From positions 62,001 through 126,000 of the forward strand of contig JAZKJF010000002.1 in the NCBI GenBank assembly GCA_040384465.1: DNA of 64,000 nucleotides, given 5' to 3'. Made by a program: the position numbers and the translations under genes. Under the pieces are notes generated by a model. It was given only the letters and a program-made list of their open reading frames with translations. It was not told where the DNA came from and made no database searches. The stretch is from UBA5078 sp040384465 (GTDB lineage: Bacteria; Pseudomonadota; Gammaproteobacteria; Pseudomonadales; Pseudohongiellaceae). Shown piece after piece: positions 26,395 to 35,495 of this stretch (position 1 is its first letter; the number at the start of each line of letters is the position of its first letter).

Positions 26395-27329
26395 CGATAC
26401 AAGGCATTCTTGGAGTTGTCGGGTTGGTGCTTGAAGCGTCGGTATTCCCATTGATACTGGCTAGGCGCCTGACGAACACAGTCCTCGATGGATAAATTCA
26501 ACGCTGCCGCTGCCGTCAGCGGGTCTTCGCTGTCGATTCCTGGACGCGCGGCCCCGAAGATAATTTCAAACCCTTTCCCCTGTGACAATCGTTTGGCAAA
26601 AATCGTCACTACCGTAGCCCCCGTTTTTGCGGCAAGCCTGGAAATCAACGTCATCGTCAGCGCATTAACCCCGAAGAAGGGAGCAAAGACACCACCATCT
26701 TCAGTAGGCTCCTGATCCGGAAGGATGCCTACGATTTCGCCACGCTCCAGCGCCTTGATCAACATCGCAATGCCTTTCCTGTTGGTCGGGGCGAGGCTGG
26801 CGCTACCTCGACTGCGGAAGGCCACCATCGATTCCTCGAAGCCAGCCAGCTTGGGTGGTTTGTACAAATAGGTGGTAGGCGCGCAATTAGTCAGAAACGG
26901 GCCGCAGGTCTCCCAGCTTCCCAGATGCGGGGCAAGAACAATGACTCCCTTTTTGGCGGCAAGCGCATTATCGAGCAACTCGTGTCTTGTGATGCTAACG
27001 ATACTGGAAAGAACTTTGGCGAGCGATGCATGCCAGATATAACCGAACTCACAGCCCGTCTTGCCAGTTTCAATCAAGCTTTGCCGGGTTAACGATTTCA
27101 ATTCGGTTTCCCCTAATTCCGGAAAACACAAACGCAGGTTGGTTTGCGTGACCTTGCGTGAATCAGAAGGGACGTAATACGCGAATGAACCAATGAGTGT
27201 GCCAAGAGCCTGATTCACTCGGAGTGGCAACCAGGAACAGAAACGCAATATCACTTTGATCAGAAGTACCTTGAGGGATTGGATGTGCTGACTCCTGATC
27301 TTAACCAATTCAAGTAGCAGAATGCTCAC
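26391..27329 (-). CDS. LpxL/HtrB-family lipid A acyltransferase
   Basis: Inner-membrane acyltransferase that adds a secondary acyl chain to lipid A. The catalytic HX4E motif is HLGSWE in APHLGSWETCGPF. GILPDQEPTEDGGVFAPFFG and QYQWEYRRFKHQP are family blocks. The position matches Pseudomonas HtrB2 (PA0011). The start is uncertain. The frame is open to 27362, but a good promoter (27341-27369) lies inside that extension. The first canonical start after it is GTG 27329, listed here, which would be almost leaderless. The only codon with a proper ribosome site (AGGAG, 7 nt) is ATC at 27282-27284, which also gives the best family N terminus. Confidence 0.88.
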   Translation of the reverse strand: MSILLLELVKIRSQHIQSLKVLLIKVILRFCSWLPLRVNQALGTLIGSFAYYVPSDSRKVTQTNLRLCFPELGETELKSLTRQSLIETGKTGCEFGYIWHASLAKVLSSIVSITRHELLDNALAAKKGVIVLAPHLGSWETCGPFLTNCAPTTYLYKPPKLAGFEESMVAFRSRGSASLAPTNRKGIAMLIKALERGEIVGILPDQEPTEDGGVFAPFFGVNALTMTLISRLAAKTGATVVTIFAKRLSQGKGFEIIFGAARPGIDSEDPLTAAAALNLSIEDCVRQAPSQYQWEYRRFKHQPDNSKNALYR

Positions 27330-27340
27330 GATGGCGGTGG

Positions 27341-27369
27341 ATTCTAACCCAGCCTCAGTCACGCGGCAA
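27341..27369 (-). promoter_or_regulatory. Sigma70 promoter for the LpxL-family gene
   Basis: On the minus strand TTGCCG (27364-27369), a 17-bp spacer and TAGAAT (27341-27346). The predicted start is near 27334. It places the transcription start inside the longest possible reading frame, so the real start codon must be further in. Confidence 0.6.
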
Positions 27370-27470
27370 AATGCTCGTCGGCGATTATGCCGACAGGCCC
27401 CAGTATAGATATTGACTGGCGAATCAAGGATAATTGCCAGCTCTTAAAAATCAGACCAAGGGAGTTCCTC

Positions 27471-28409
27471 TTGTCCGCCTCAGCCCCACAGCCCGATCTT
27501 GGCACCTTCCAAGGTCTCATTCTTGCTCTTCAACAATTCTGGGCAAACAAGGGTTGTGTTCTAATGCAGCCGCTCGACATGGAGGTAGGGGCAGGGACCT
27601 TTCATCCCGCCACTTTTCTACGCGCAATCGGCCCTGAAAGCTGGCACACCGCTTACGTGCAACCGAGTCGTCGACCGACCGACGGACGTTACGGAGAGAA
27701 CCCCAATCGTCTGCAGCACTACTATCAGTTTCAAGTCATCCTGAAGCCTTCGCCTCCTGATATTCAAGAGTTGTACCTTGAATCTCTCGCCAGTCTCGGC
27801 ATTGATACCCGTATCCACGATATCCGTTTCGTCGAAGATAACTGGGAATCGCCAACTCTGGGAGCCTGGGGTCTCGGTTGGGAAGTCTGGCTCAATGGCA
27901 TGGAAGTAACGCAGTTTACTTACTTCCAGCAGGTGGGCGGTCTGGAGTGTCACCCCGTCAGCGGCGAGATTACTTATGGAATCGAACGCATAGCCATGTA
28001 CCTGCAAGGTGTGGACAGCATCTATGACATCGTCTGGACCAAAGGTCCCAATGGTACCGTGACCTACGGCGACGTCTTCCACCAGAACGAAGTGGAAATG
28101 TCTGCGTACAATTTTGAACACGCCAATGTCGACATCCTGTTCAGAAACTTCAATGACTGCGAGCAGCAGTGCCAGTCGCTGATCGAGAAGGGTCTGGCAT
28201 TACCAGCTTATGAGCAAGTCTTGAAGGCGTCTCACTACTTCAACCTCCTGGATGCACGCCACGCGATTTCCGTTACGGAGCGGCAGCGCTACATTCTCAG
28301 AGTCCGAACCTTATCCCGCTTAGTGGCCGAGGCCTATTACGCAAGCCGCAAAGCCTTGGGCTTCCCGCTGGCTCCCGAGGAACTGCGCAGGCAGTATCTG
28401 GATAAATAA
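27471..28409 (+). CDS. glyQ: Glycyl-tRNA synthetase alpha subunit
   Basis: 312 aa catalytic subunit of the heterotetrameric bacterial GlyRS. The core is unmistakable: TFQGLILALQQFWANKGC, PLDMEVGAGTFHPATFLRA, QPSRRPTDGRYGENPNR and GLGWEVWLNGMEVTQFTYFQ. I chose TTG at 27471 because AAGGGAG lies just before it and the N terminus (LSASAPQPDLGTFQG) then matches the family. The frame opens further up to 27387, but with a non-family N terminus. glyS follows after 20 bp. Confidence 0.95.
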   Translation: MSASAPQPDLGTFQGLILALQQFWANKGCVLMQPLDMEVGAGTFHPATFLRAIGPESWHTAYVQPSRRPTDGRYGENPNRLQHYYQFQVILKPSPPDIQELYLESLASLGIDTRIHDIRFVEDNWESPTLGAWGLGWEVWLNGMEVTQFTYFQQVGGLECHPVSGEITYGIERIAMYLQGVDSIYDIVWTKGPNGTVTYGDVFHQNEVEMSAYNFEHANVDILFRNFNDCEQQCQSLIEKGLALPAYEQVLKASHYFNLLDARHAISVTERQRYILRVRTLSRLVAEAYYASRKALGFPLAPEELRRQYLDK

Positions 28410-28429
28410 CAATTGGATCCCAGGACACC

Positions 28430-30505
28430 ATGGCAACAAAAGATTTTTTGGTTGAAATAGGCACGGGAGAACTTCCCCCCAAGGCTCTGAGAATGTTGTC
28501 GGAGTCTTTCCTTGCGGGCATTCGTTCGTCACTTGAATCTGCCGATCTGCGCTTCGACGCGATTACTTCTTTCGCGACACCACGACGCCTCGCTGTGATA
28601 GTGGAAGGGCTGCAAGAGCACCAGGCTGACAAGGCGATGGAGCGATTGGGTCCGGCCGTGTCCGCCGCTTATGACAAGGAAGGGAAACCCACGCCAGCCG
28701 CCTCTGGTTTCGCGCGCTCTTGCGGAGTCGCCCTGGAAGCCCTCGATCGTGTCGAGAAGGAGGGTGTCGTCAAGCTCGTGTTTCGGTCAGTGACCAAAGG
28801 CGGCGAAACCCGCAACCTGTTGGCAGACATCGTGTCTCGCTCTTTGGCGGCTCTTCCGATACCCAAGAAAATGCGCTGGGGCAGCAGTCGAGACGAGTTC
28901 GTCCGCCCTGTTCACTGGGTCGTTATGATCTTCGGTGCGGAAGTGATACCAGCCAGCATTCTCGGCATTCAGTCCGGCAATCAATCTCGTGGTCATCGCT
29001 TCCAGCACAATCGGGCGGTGACTATCAACGCTGCCAGTGAATACGAGTCCAAGTTGGCCGATGCCAAGGTGGTTGCTGACTACGAGAGGCGTAAAGCGAT
29101 TATTCGCGCGCTGGTCAATGCTGAAGGCGAAAAGCTAGGTGCGCGTGTTGTCATCGAGGAAGACCTGCTTGAAGAGGTCACCAGCCTTGTGGAATGGCCC
29201 GTTGCTCTTACCGGGAAATTTGACCAGCACTTCCTGTCAGTGCCACGCGAAGCGCTCGTGTCGTCCATGAAATCGCACCAGAAGTGTTTCTATCTGTTGG
29301 ATATGCAGGGAAATCTGCTGCCGAATTTCATTACGGTTTGCAACATCGAGAGTCTCGACCCGGCTCAGGTGATTGCCGGCAATGAACGGGTGATCCGTCC
29401 CCGGCTTGCCGATGCCAGGTTCTTCTTCGACACCGACCGCAAGCAATCGCTGGCCTCGCGTCAGGAGCAACTCAAGACCATCGTTTTCCAGCAGGAACTT
29501 GGCACGGTGTACGAGAAGTCCCAGCGGGTGTCTGCACTGGCTGGTTTTATTGCTGGCGAACTTTCTGCGAATCAAGCCTGGTGCGAGCGCGCCGCCTTGC
29601 TGTCCAAGTGCGATCTCGTCACCAACATGGTCTCCGAGTTCGCTGAGCTACAAGGCATTGTCGGTTATTACTATGCCTTGCATGACAATGAGCCCGGCGA
29701 AGTCCCGACTGCTCTCAACGAACAATACATGCCGCGCTTCTCCGGCGACCAACTGCCCGCCACCCTGACTGGTAGCGTGCTCGCCATTGCAGACAAGATC
29801 GATACGATCGTCGGGCTGTTCGCGATTGGACAACCTCCCACCGGCTCCAAAGATCCCTTCGCTCTGCGCCGTGCAGCGCTCGGTGTACTGCGTATTATCG
29901 TAGAGAAGAAGTTGGATCTGGATATCCTGCGCAGCATCAACTTCGCCTGCAGCAACTTCAGCAATCTGGCGTTGAAACCGGGGCTAGACAACCAGGTTTT
30001 TGAGTTCCTGTTGGATCGCTTCAAGGCTTGGTACCAGGCTGAAGGCGTTAGTGCAGAAGTCTTCCAGTCAGTCTTCGTGTTGCGACCGAGCAAACCCTTG
30101 GACTTCGATCTGAGAGTACGTGCCGTGCATCATTTCAGTCGCTTGCCCGAAGCTCAATCGCTCGCATCTGCGAACAAGCGCGTATCGAATATCCTGCAAA
30201 AAGAAGTGCCGACAGCAGCGACGGCTCAGGTTCAGACGGCCCTTTTCAAAGAAGACGCCGAACGTCAGCTTGCGCGCGTACTTGAAGAACAGAAGGCGCT
30301 GGTAAGCCCTCTGTTCAAAGCTCGCGATTACACACGTGGACTTGAAAGCTTGGCCGGGTGCAAGAATGCCATCGACGCATTCTTTGACAGCGTTCTGGTC
30401 ATGGACGACGATCTCCTCATCCGCAACAACCGTATTGCGCTGTTGCGAGCACTTCGTGAGCTTTTTCTGGAAGTTGCAGATATTTCTCATCTACAAAGCA
30501 GTTAA
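28430..30505 (+). CDS. glyS: Glycyl-tRNA synthetase beta subunit
   Basis: 691 aa subunit that binds tRNA-Gly. The N terminus DFLVEIGTGELPPKALRML is diagnostic, and an HD-like domain (DLVTNMVSEFAELQGIVGYYYA) and a C-terminal anticodon-binding region (FFDSVLVMDDDLLIRNNRIALL) follow. The length is normal for the family. It is in an operon with glyQ; gmhB starts 29 bp later. Confidence 0.97.
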   Translation: MATKDFLVEIGTGELPPKALRMLSESFLAGIRSSLESADLRFDAITSFATPRRLAVIVEGLQEHQADKAMERLGPAVSAAYDKEGKPTPAASGFARSCGVALEALDRVEKEGVVKLVFRSVTKGGETRNLLADIVSRSLAALPIPKKMRWGSSRDEFVRPVHWVVMIFGAEVIPASILGIQSGNQSRGHRFQHNRAVTINAASEYESKLADAKVVADYERRKAIIRALVNAEGEKLGARVVIEEDLLEEVTSLVEWPVALTGKFDQHFLSVPREALVSSMKSHQKCFYLLDMQGNLLPNFITVCNIESLDPAQVIAGNERVIRPRLADARFFFDTDRKQSLASRQEQLKTIVFQQELGTVYEKSQRVSALAGFIAGELSANQAWCERAALLSKCDLVTNMVSEFAELQGIVGYYYALHDNEPGEVPTALNEQYMPRFSGDQLPATLTGSVLAIADKIDTIVGLFAIGQPPTGSKDPFALRRAALGVLRIIVEKKLDLDILRSINFACSNFSNLALKPGLDNQVFEFLLDRFKAWYQAEGVSAEVFQSVFVLRPSKPLDFDLRVRAVHHFSRLPEAQSLASANKRVSNILQKEVPTAATAQVQTALFKEDAERQLARVLEEQKALVSPLFKARDYTRGLESLAGCKNAIDAFFDSVLVMDDDLLIRNNRIALLRALRELFLEVADISHLQSS

Positions 30506-30534
30506 GCCAGTCATCGTTGCGGAGTAGCTAAAGA

Positions 30535-31077
30535 GTGAAATTGATTATCCTCGACAGGGACGGTGTCATTAATGAGGACTCAAACGAGTACATTAAATCT
30601 GTGGATGAGTGGATTCCCATCCCCGGCAGTATTGAGGCTATCGCAGCCTTGAGCACTGCCGGCTACACCATCGTGGTGGCCACCAATCAGTCCGGGATCG
30701 CCCGCAAGTACTTTGACGAATACGAACTCGCTGCCATGCACCAGAAAATGTGCTTACTCGTCGAAGACGCTGGCGGTGAGATCAGTGGCGTTTTCTTCTG
30801 CCCCCATGGACCGGAAGAAGGTTGTGAGTGCCGTAAACCCGCGCTGGGATTGATAAAACAAATCGAAACCGAATTCGGCACTTCTGTAGAGGGTGCTCCA
30901 TTCGTGGGGGACACCTCGAAAGACATCCTCGTCGCCAAACTGGCAGGATGTCGCCCAATCCTCGTGAAAACAGGGAAGGGGGCCATAACGCTGACACAGA
31001 TCAGCGCGACAGAACTTGCCGGGGTTGAGATCTTTGACACTCTGCATGATTTCGCCAAAAGTCTTCTGCCATGTTGA
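30535..31077 (+). CDS. gmhB: D-glycero-D-manno-heptose 1,7-bisphosphate phosphatase
   Basis: 180 aa HAD-family phosphatase of ADP-heptose synthesis for the LPS inner core. The nucleophile motif is LDRDGVIN (residues 6-13), motif II is VATNQSG, and the zinc knuckle FFCPHGPEEGCECRKP supplies Cys/His ligands as in GmhB. The acidic motif IV is FVGDTSKD. It starts with GTG at 30535. It overlaps plsC by 7 bp, the same arrangement as Pseudomonas PA0006-PA0005. Confidence 0.93.
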   Translation: MKLIILDRDGVINEDSNEYIKSVDEWIPIPGSIEAIAALSTAGYTIVVATNQSGIARKYFDEYELAAMHQKMCLLVEDAGGEISGVFFCPHGPEEGCECRKPALGLIKQIETEFGTSVEGAPFVGDTSKDILVAKLAGCRPILVKTGKGAITLTQISATELAGVEIFDTLHDFAKSLLPC

Positions 31078-31832
31078 AGCACTCTGTTTTATTCGTCCGC
31101 TCCATCCTCTTCTATGCTGGGTATTTTTTAGCAACCCTTGTGACATCCTTGCTCAGCATGACGGTTTTCTTCTTGCTGCCCTGGCGAAAAAGATTCGCTC
31201 TTTATTCCACGTGGTGTCGTTTCGTGTTGTTCTGGTTGCGAATCACGTGCGGCATCAAGTATGAAATTGAAGGCATGGATAATATCCCGGATCACCCAGT
31301 CGTCGTCCTGAGCACGCACCAAAGCGCCTGGGAGACCATTTTCCTCTATTACGCCATATCCCCCGTATGCCCGATTCTTAAAAAAGAGCTTTTGAAGATT
31401 CCCTTCTGGGGTTGGGCCATGAGCCTTCAGAAGCCGATCGCTATCGACAGAAACAAACCACGGGAAGCGGGTAGATCGCTCCTGATTCAGGGTAAAGCGC
31501 GGCTGGAAGAGGGCTTGTCTGTGGTCATATTTCCCGAAGGGACACGCAGCCCAGCCGGTACGATCAAGGACTTTTCACGTGGCGGAGCCAAGCTGGCGGT
31601 GACAGCAAACTTTCCTGTACTGCCTGTGATTCACAATGCCGGAGTATGTTGGCCTGCCCGCACGATCATCAAGCAGCCTGGAACTATCAAGGCAAAAATA
31701 GGGGAGCCACTGCAGGTAACAGGCAAAACCTCTACAGAAGTCACTGACGCATTTTCTGCCTGGGTTGAAAGCAACAAGGCCATCATTATGGATGATGGCC
31801 TTGTTGCAGAGTCGTCAGATAAAATCTCTTAA
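31071..31832 (+). CDS. plsC: 1-acyl-sn-glycerol-3-phosphate acyltransferase
   Basis: 253 aa inner-membrane enzyme that makes phosphatidic acid. An N-terminal membrane region (about residues 8-60) is followed by the LPLAT motifs: HQSAWE (HX4E/D), AIDRNKPREAG, FPEGTRSPAGT and VLPVIHNAG. It is coupled to gmhB by overlap. Its 3' end contains a strong 16-bp hairpin and is separated by 7 bp from the convergent gyrB end. Confidence 0.94.
   Translation: MLKHSVLFVRSILFYAGYFLATLVTSLLSMTVFFLLPWRKRFALYSTWCRFVLFWLRITCGIKYEIEGMDNIPDHPVVVLSTHQSAWETIFLYYAISPVCPILKKELLKIPFWGWAMSLQKPIAIDRNKPREAGRSLLIQGKARLEEGLSVVIFPEGTRSPAGTIKDFSRGGAKLAVTANFPVLPVIHNAGVCWPARTIIKQPGTIKAKIGEPLQVTGKTSTEVTDAFSAWVESNKAIIMDDGLVAESSDKIS
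31771..31807. terminator. 16-bp perfect hairpin in the 3' end of plsC
   Basis: GCAACAAGGCCATCAT (31771-31786), loop TATGG, then the exact complement ending at 31807. It lies inside the plsC coding region and just past the stop of the convergent gyrB, so it may form the 3' end of the gyrB transcript. No U-tract follows on the plus strand. On the minus strand, RNA from gyrB would cross it 33 nt after the gyrB stop. Confidence 0.5.
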
Positions 31833-31839
31833 CATACTG

Positions 31840-34263
31840 TTATATATCGAGATTTTGCGCTGCCAAGGCGTTGGCTTCAATAAACTCTCGACGCGGCTCG
31901 ACCTGATCACCCATTAGGGTGGTAAAGAGCTGGTCCGCGCCGATAGCATCTTCAATAGTCACTTGCAGCATGCGTCTGCTCTCCGGGTCCATCGTCGTTT
32001 CCCAGAGTTGATCAGGGTTCATTTCACCCAAACCTTTGTAACGCTGCAGGTAATGGCCCTTCATCGCGTCAGTGGTCAGCCAATCGAGCGCTTCCGCGAA
32101 ACTCGCTACTTCCTGTTTGCGCTCGCCTCGTTGCACATAGGCGCCCGGTTCAATCAACCCTTCCAAAGTAGTCCCTAACTTCACAATCGTTCGATACTCT
32201 CCCGAATGGAAGAAGTCGGTGTTGAACTGATAATCCTTGGTCAAGCCATGGAAGGACTGGCGAATATGCGGCAGATAGACACTTCTCTCGCGATCCTTAA
32301 CCGCCGTGATCTGGTAGCCAAGGCTGGTTTTCGGGTGAATACGTGCAAGCGTCGCCGAAAGGGTGTTTACCCAGGCCTCAACACCCTCCATTGAACCCAG
32401 AGAAGACTCCTGCAGCTCTGACGTAAATACCATCGCTTCAAGAATTTCAGCAGGGTAGAGGCGGTTCAACCGTTTAATAATGGCGTAGGTGCTGTGGTAC
32501 TGTTTGACGATTGCATCCAGAGCATCGCCAGAAATGGCCGGAGCCTCGGGGTTTACGTACAGGCTAGCACCCTCCAGTGCGATATGGTTCTGATACTTCG
32601 CCAGTTCATCTTCATCTTTCAGATACTGTTCGTGCTTTCCTTTTCTAATCTTGTAGAGCGGGGGTTGAGCAATGAAAATATGCCCACGCTCCACCAGTTC
32701 GCGCATCTGCCGGAAAAAGAAAGTGAGCAGCAGGGTGCGGATGTGTGAACCGTCCACGTCAGCGTCCGTCATGATAATGATGCTGTGATAGCGCAAGTTA
32801 GCCGGAGAGAACTCTTCGTTGCCTATGCCACAACCAAGCGCTTTGATCAAAGTGCCGATCTCTGCTGAACTCAGCATTTTGTCGAATCGAGCCTTCTCGA
32901 CATTCAAGATCTTACCTTTCAGCGGCAGAATAGCTTGATTCTTACGGTTTCGACCTTGCTTGGCTGAACCACCCGCCGAATCACCCTCGACGAGGTAAAT
33001 CTCTGATAATGCTGGATCTTTTTCCTGGCAGTCGGCTAGTTTGCCAGGCAATCCTGCTATATCTAGCGCTCCTTTCCGACGAGTCATCTCGCGAGCTTTT
33101 CGAGCCGCTTCACGCGCCCGGGCCGCATCCAGCATCTTGTTGACGATTTGCTTCGCCTCAAGCGGGTTCTCCATCAGATAGTCTGTGAAGTGGCTGGCCA
33201 TTTCTTGCTCCACAACCACTTTCACCTCCGAAGATACAAGCTTGTCTTTAGTCTGAGAGGAGAATTTAGGGTCCGGCACTTTCACGGAAATAATCGCTGT
33301 GAGTCCTTCGCGAGCGTCATCCCCAGTCGTCGCGACTTCTTTGTTTTTCTTGGCCGCTAACTCTTTCTCTATGTAGCTGTTCAACACACGAGTGAGCGCA
33401 GCCCTGAAGCCCGCAAGGTGAGTGCCGCCATCTTTTTGAGGAATATTATTGGTGTAGGGAAAAATATTTTCCTGGTAGGTATCGTTCCACTGCAAGGCGA
33501 TTTCGACAGTTATGCCATCTTCTTCCCGCTCTGCCATAAAGTGGAATATTTTGTTTATCGGCGCTTTGTTGGTGTTGAGGTAATTCACAAAGGCTTTCAG
33601 TCCGCCTTCGTATTTGAAGAGATCATGCTTGCCGGTTCTCTCGTCTTTGAGTTGAATGGAGACGCCTGCATTGAGGAAGGCCAGCTCTCTGAGCTTCTTG
33701 GCCAGGATGTCGTAATGGAATTCTATGTTGGAGAAGGTGTCCTTGGATGGTTTGAAATGACATTCGGTTCCTGTGGCATCCGTTTCTCCCACGACAGCCA
33801 ACGGGGCTTGCGGCACGCCATGTACGTAGTTTTGCTCGTGAACCTTGCCACCTCTGCGAATAGTCAACTTCAGCTCTTCGGAAAGCGCATTAACCACGGA
33901 AACTCCGACTCCGTGCAGCCCCCCAGACACCTTGTAGCTATTGTCATCGAACTTACCGCCGGCATGCAGCACGGTCATGATGACTTCTGCGGCAGAGACA
34001 CCTTCGGAGTGCATATCGGTGGGAATACCGCGTCCATTGTCAGAAACAGTCACTGTTTCGCCCGGATGGATAGTGACGCGAATATCATCGCAATATCCAG
34101 CCAAAGATTCGTCAATGGAGTTGTCTACCAACTCAAACACCATGTGATGAAGGCCCGTGCCATCATCAGTATCACCGATGTACATTCCGGGCCTTTTTCT
34201 GACAGCATCAAGTCCTTTCAAAACCTTGATGCTTGACGAATTGTATGTAGAGTCCTGAGCCAT
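31840..34263 (-). CDS. gyrB: DNA gyrase subunit B
   Basis: 807 aa ATPase subunit of gyrase. The GHKL ATPase domain shows the Asn-box VFELVDNSIDESLAG and glycine loops DNGRGIP and GGLHGVGVSVVNALS. The TOPRIM metal site is EGDSAGGSAKQGRNR with the acidic TDADVDGSH. The C-terminal GyrA-binding block has LQRYKGLGEMNPDQLWETTM. The length is typical of Pseudomonas-type GyrB. A ribosome site AGGAG precedes the ATG. It is last in the leftward dnaA-dnaN-recF-gyrB group. Confidence 0.98.
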   Translation of the reverse strand: MAQDSTYNSSSIKVLKGLDAVRKRPGMYIGDTDDGTGLHHMVFELVDNSIDESLAGYCDDIRVTIHPGETVTVSDNGRGIPTDMHSEGVSAAEVIMTVLHAGGKFDDNSYKVSGGLHGVGVSVVNALSEELKLTIRRGGKVHEQNYVHGVPQAPLAVVGETDATGTECHFKPSKDTFSNIEFHYDILAKKLRELAFLNAGVSIQLKDERTGKHDLFKYEGGLKAFVNYLNTNKAPINKIFHFMAEREEDGITVEIALQWNDTYQENIFPYTNNIPQKDGGTHLAGFRAALTRVLNSYIEKELAAKKNKEVATTGDDAREGLTAIISVKVPDPKFSSQTKDKLVSSEVKVVVEQEMASHFTDYLMENPLEAKQIVNKMLDAARAREAARKAREMTRRKGALDIAGLPGKLADCQEKDPALSEIYLVEGDSAGGSAKQGRNRKNQAILPLKGKILNVEKARFDKMLSSAEIGTLIKALGCGIGNEEFSPANLRYHSIIIMTDADVDGSHIRTLLLTFFFRQMRELVERGHIFIAQPPLYKIRKGKHEQYLKDEDELAKYQNHIALEGASLYVNPEAPAISGDALDAIVKQYHSTYAIIKRLNRLYPAEILEAMVFTSELQESSLGSMEGVEAWVNTLSATLARIHPKTSLGYQITAVKDRERSVYLPHIRQSFHGLTKDYQFNTDFFHSGEYRTIVKLGTTLEGLIEPGAYVQRGERKQEVASFAEALDWLTTDAMKGHYLQRYKGLGEMNPDQLWETTMDPESRRMLQVTIEDAIGADQLFTTLMGDQVEPRREFIEANALAAQNLDI

Positions 34264-34379
34264 CTATGCTTTCTCCTACTCACTGAATTCTTGCTGTGTT
34301 CGATGCAGAGCGGCCTCAATAGAGGGCTGTGCGTCTTATGTTTGCCGGAATTTGCGGCTACTTGCCAAAGGGCAATTCT

Positions 34380-35462
34380 CTAATTTCGTTGGGCTATTTT
34401 ACCATGTTCCACGTGGAACTTTCTTGGCAATAATCCGGAGGGCCAGGATTTCTCTAGATCAGCCGCATCGACGCATGTCATGAATACCTGGCACTCAAGC
34501 TCGCTCAGAAGTCCGCAGACCCGCGCCCTGTTAGGTAGATCTAACTCAGAGGGCAGGTCATCCAGCAAGTAGATGCTTTTGACTCCACTCAATTGCGAGA
34601 GCAAATAGCCTTGAGCAATTTTCATTGCACTGACAAGTAACTTTTGCTGCCCTCTCGATAGAACCTCAATGGCAGCGTTACGCCCCACTTTGACCACGAG
34701 GTCGGCACGATGAGGCCCATGCTGGGTTGCACCATACTTCAAATCTTTGATCAGCCCAGCCTCCAGCACCGTAGCAAGGTCGATATCATCATCCCAGCCC
34801 CTGAAGTAGGTCAGATTCAATCCTGGGATATTTATAAGCTTTCCTACCGTCTCTAGCAGGGCAGGGCAGAGCAAGGAAAAGTAGTCTCTACGCGACTTAT
34901 CTATGCTTTTTGAAAGCCTGCAAAGCTCAACATCCCACGCCGCCAGCTGTGCCCTGTCCAGGCTCCGCTGCTTAAGCAACAAGTTTCTATGAGCCAAACA
35001 TTTAGCCGCTTTTCTCCAGGCACTAACAAACTCTTGTTCCACGTGGAACACACCCCAGTCCAAATAACGTCTTCTAACTTTTGAACTGCCCTCCAATAGC
35101 AAAAAGCTCTCAGAGTTTAGAATCTGCACCGGAAGATGTCTGGCGGCCTCAGCCCAGCTCCTCTGCTTTTCACCCATAAGCTTAAGCAGATGCCCCTGTC
35201 TCCTGGACTTACTCAAGCCGATTGCCGCACCCTCGATAAGATCACAAAAAATAATACATTCTTCTTTTTCGTGCTGAATAATGGAGTCGAGCTTCTGACT
35301 GCGAAATGAGCGACCAAGCCCCAGCAAATGTATCGCCTCCAGCAAACTGGTTTTCCCGCTGCCGTTATCTCCAAAAATAACATTGAACTTTTCTGCAGGC
35401 AGGAGCTGAATGTTCGAGAGATTTCGAACATTCAGCACATCCAGACGAGAAATTACGGCCAT
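34380..35462 (-). CDS. recF: DNA replication and repair protein RecF
   Basis: 360 aa SMC-like ABC ATPase that helps RecA load at gapped DNA. Walker A is GDNGSGKTSLLEAIHLLGLG (residues 31-50), the signature is VLSRGQQKLLVSAMKIAQG, and Walker B is IYLLDDLPSELD. Unusually, the gene carries two ParB binding palindromes (parS), each encoding the peptide FHVE. It begins 33 bp after dnaN ends. Confidence 0.97.
   Translation of the reverse strand: MAVISRLDVLNVRNLSNIQLLPAEKFNVIFGDNGSGKTSLLEAIHLLGLGRSFRSQKLDSIIQHEKEECIIFCDLIEGAAIGLSKSRRQGHLLKLMGEKQRSWAEAARHLPVQILNSESFLLLEGSSKVRRRYLDWGVFHVEQEFVSAWRKAAKCLAHRNLLLKQRSLDRAQLAAWDVELCRLSKSIDKSRRDYFSLLCPALLETVGKLINIPGLNLTYFRGWDDDIDLATVLEAGLIKDLKYGATQHGPHRADLVVKVGRNAAIEVLSRGQQKLLVSAMKIAQGYLLSQLSGVKSIYLLDDLPSELDLPNRARVCGLLSELECQVFMTCVDAADLEKSWPSGLLPRKFHVEHGKIAQRN
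34405..34420. promoter_or_regulatory. parS site 1 (ParB centromere site, in recF 3' end)
   Basis: TGTTCCACGTGGAACT contains the 14-bp perfect palindrome GTTCCACGTGGAAC, identical to the core of pseudomonad chromosomal parS. ParB from the gene at 46.3 kb should nucleate here, spread, and be moved by ParA. Confidence 0.9.
35035..35050. promoter_or_regulatory. parS site 2 (perfect 16-bp palindrome, in recF)
   Basis: TGTTCCACGTGGAACA is a perfect 16-bp palindrome, 630 bp from the first site and in the same reading phase of recF (both encode FHVE). It lies about 3.2 kb from the dnaA-rpmH origin gap. Confidence 0.92.
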
Positions 35463-35495
35463 ATGGAAAGAAGGAGCAGGGGGTGATAAGAGGTG

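Noticed and set aside
31204..31216. ATTCCACGTGGTG in plsC as a parS half-site
   Set aside because: One arm is lost (GTG instead of AAC), so stable ParB recognition is unlikely.
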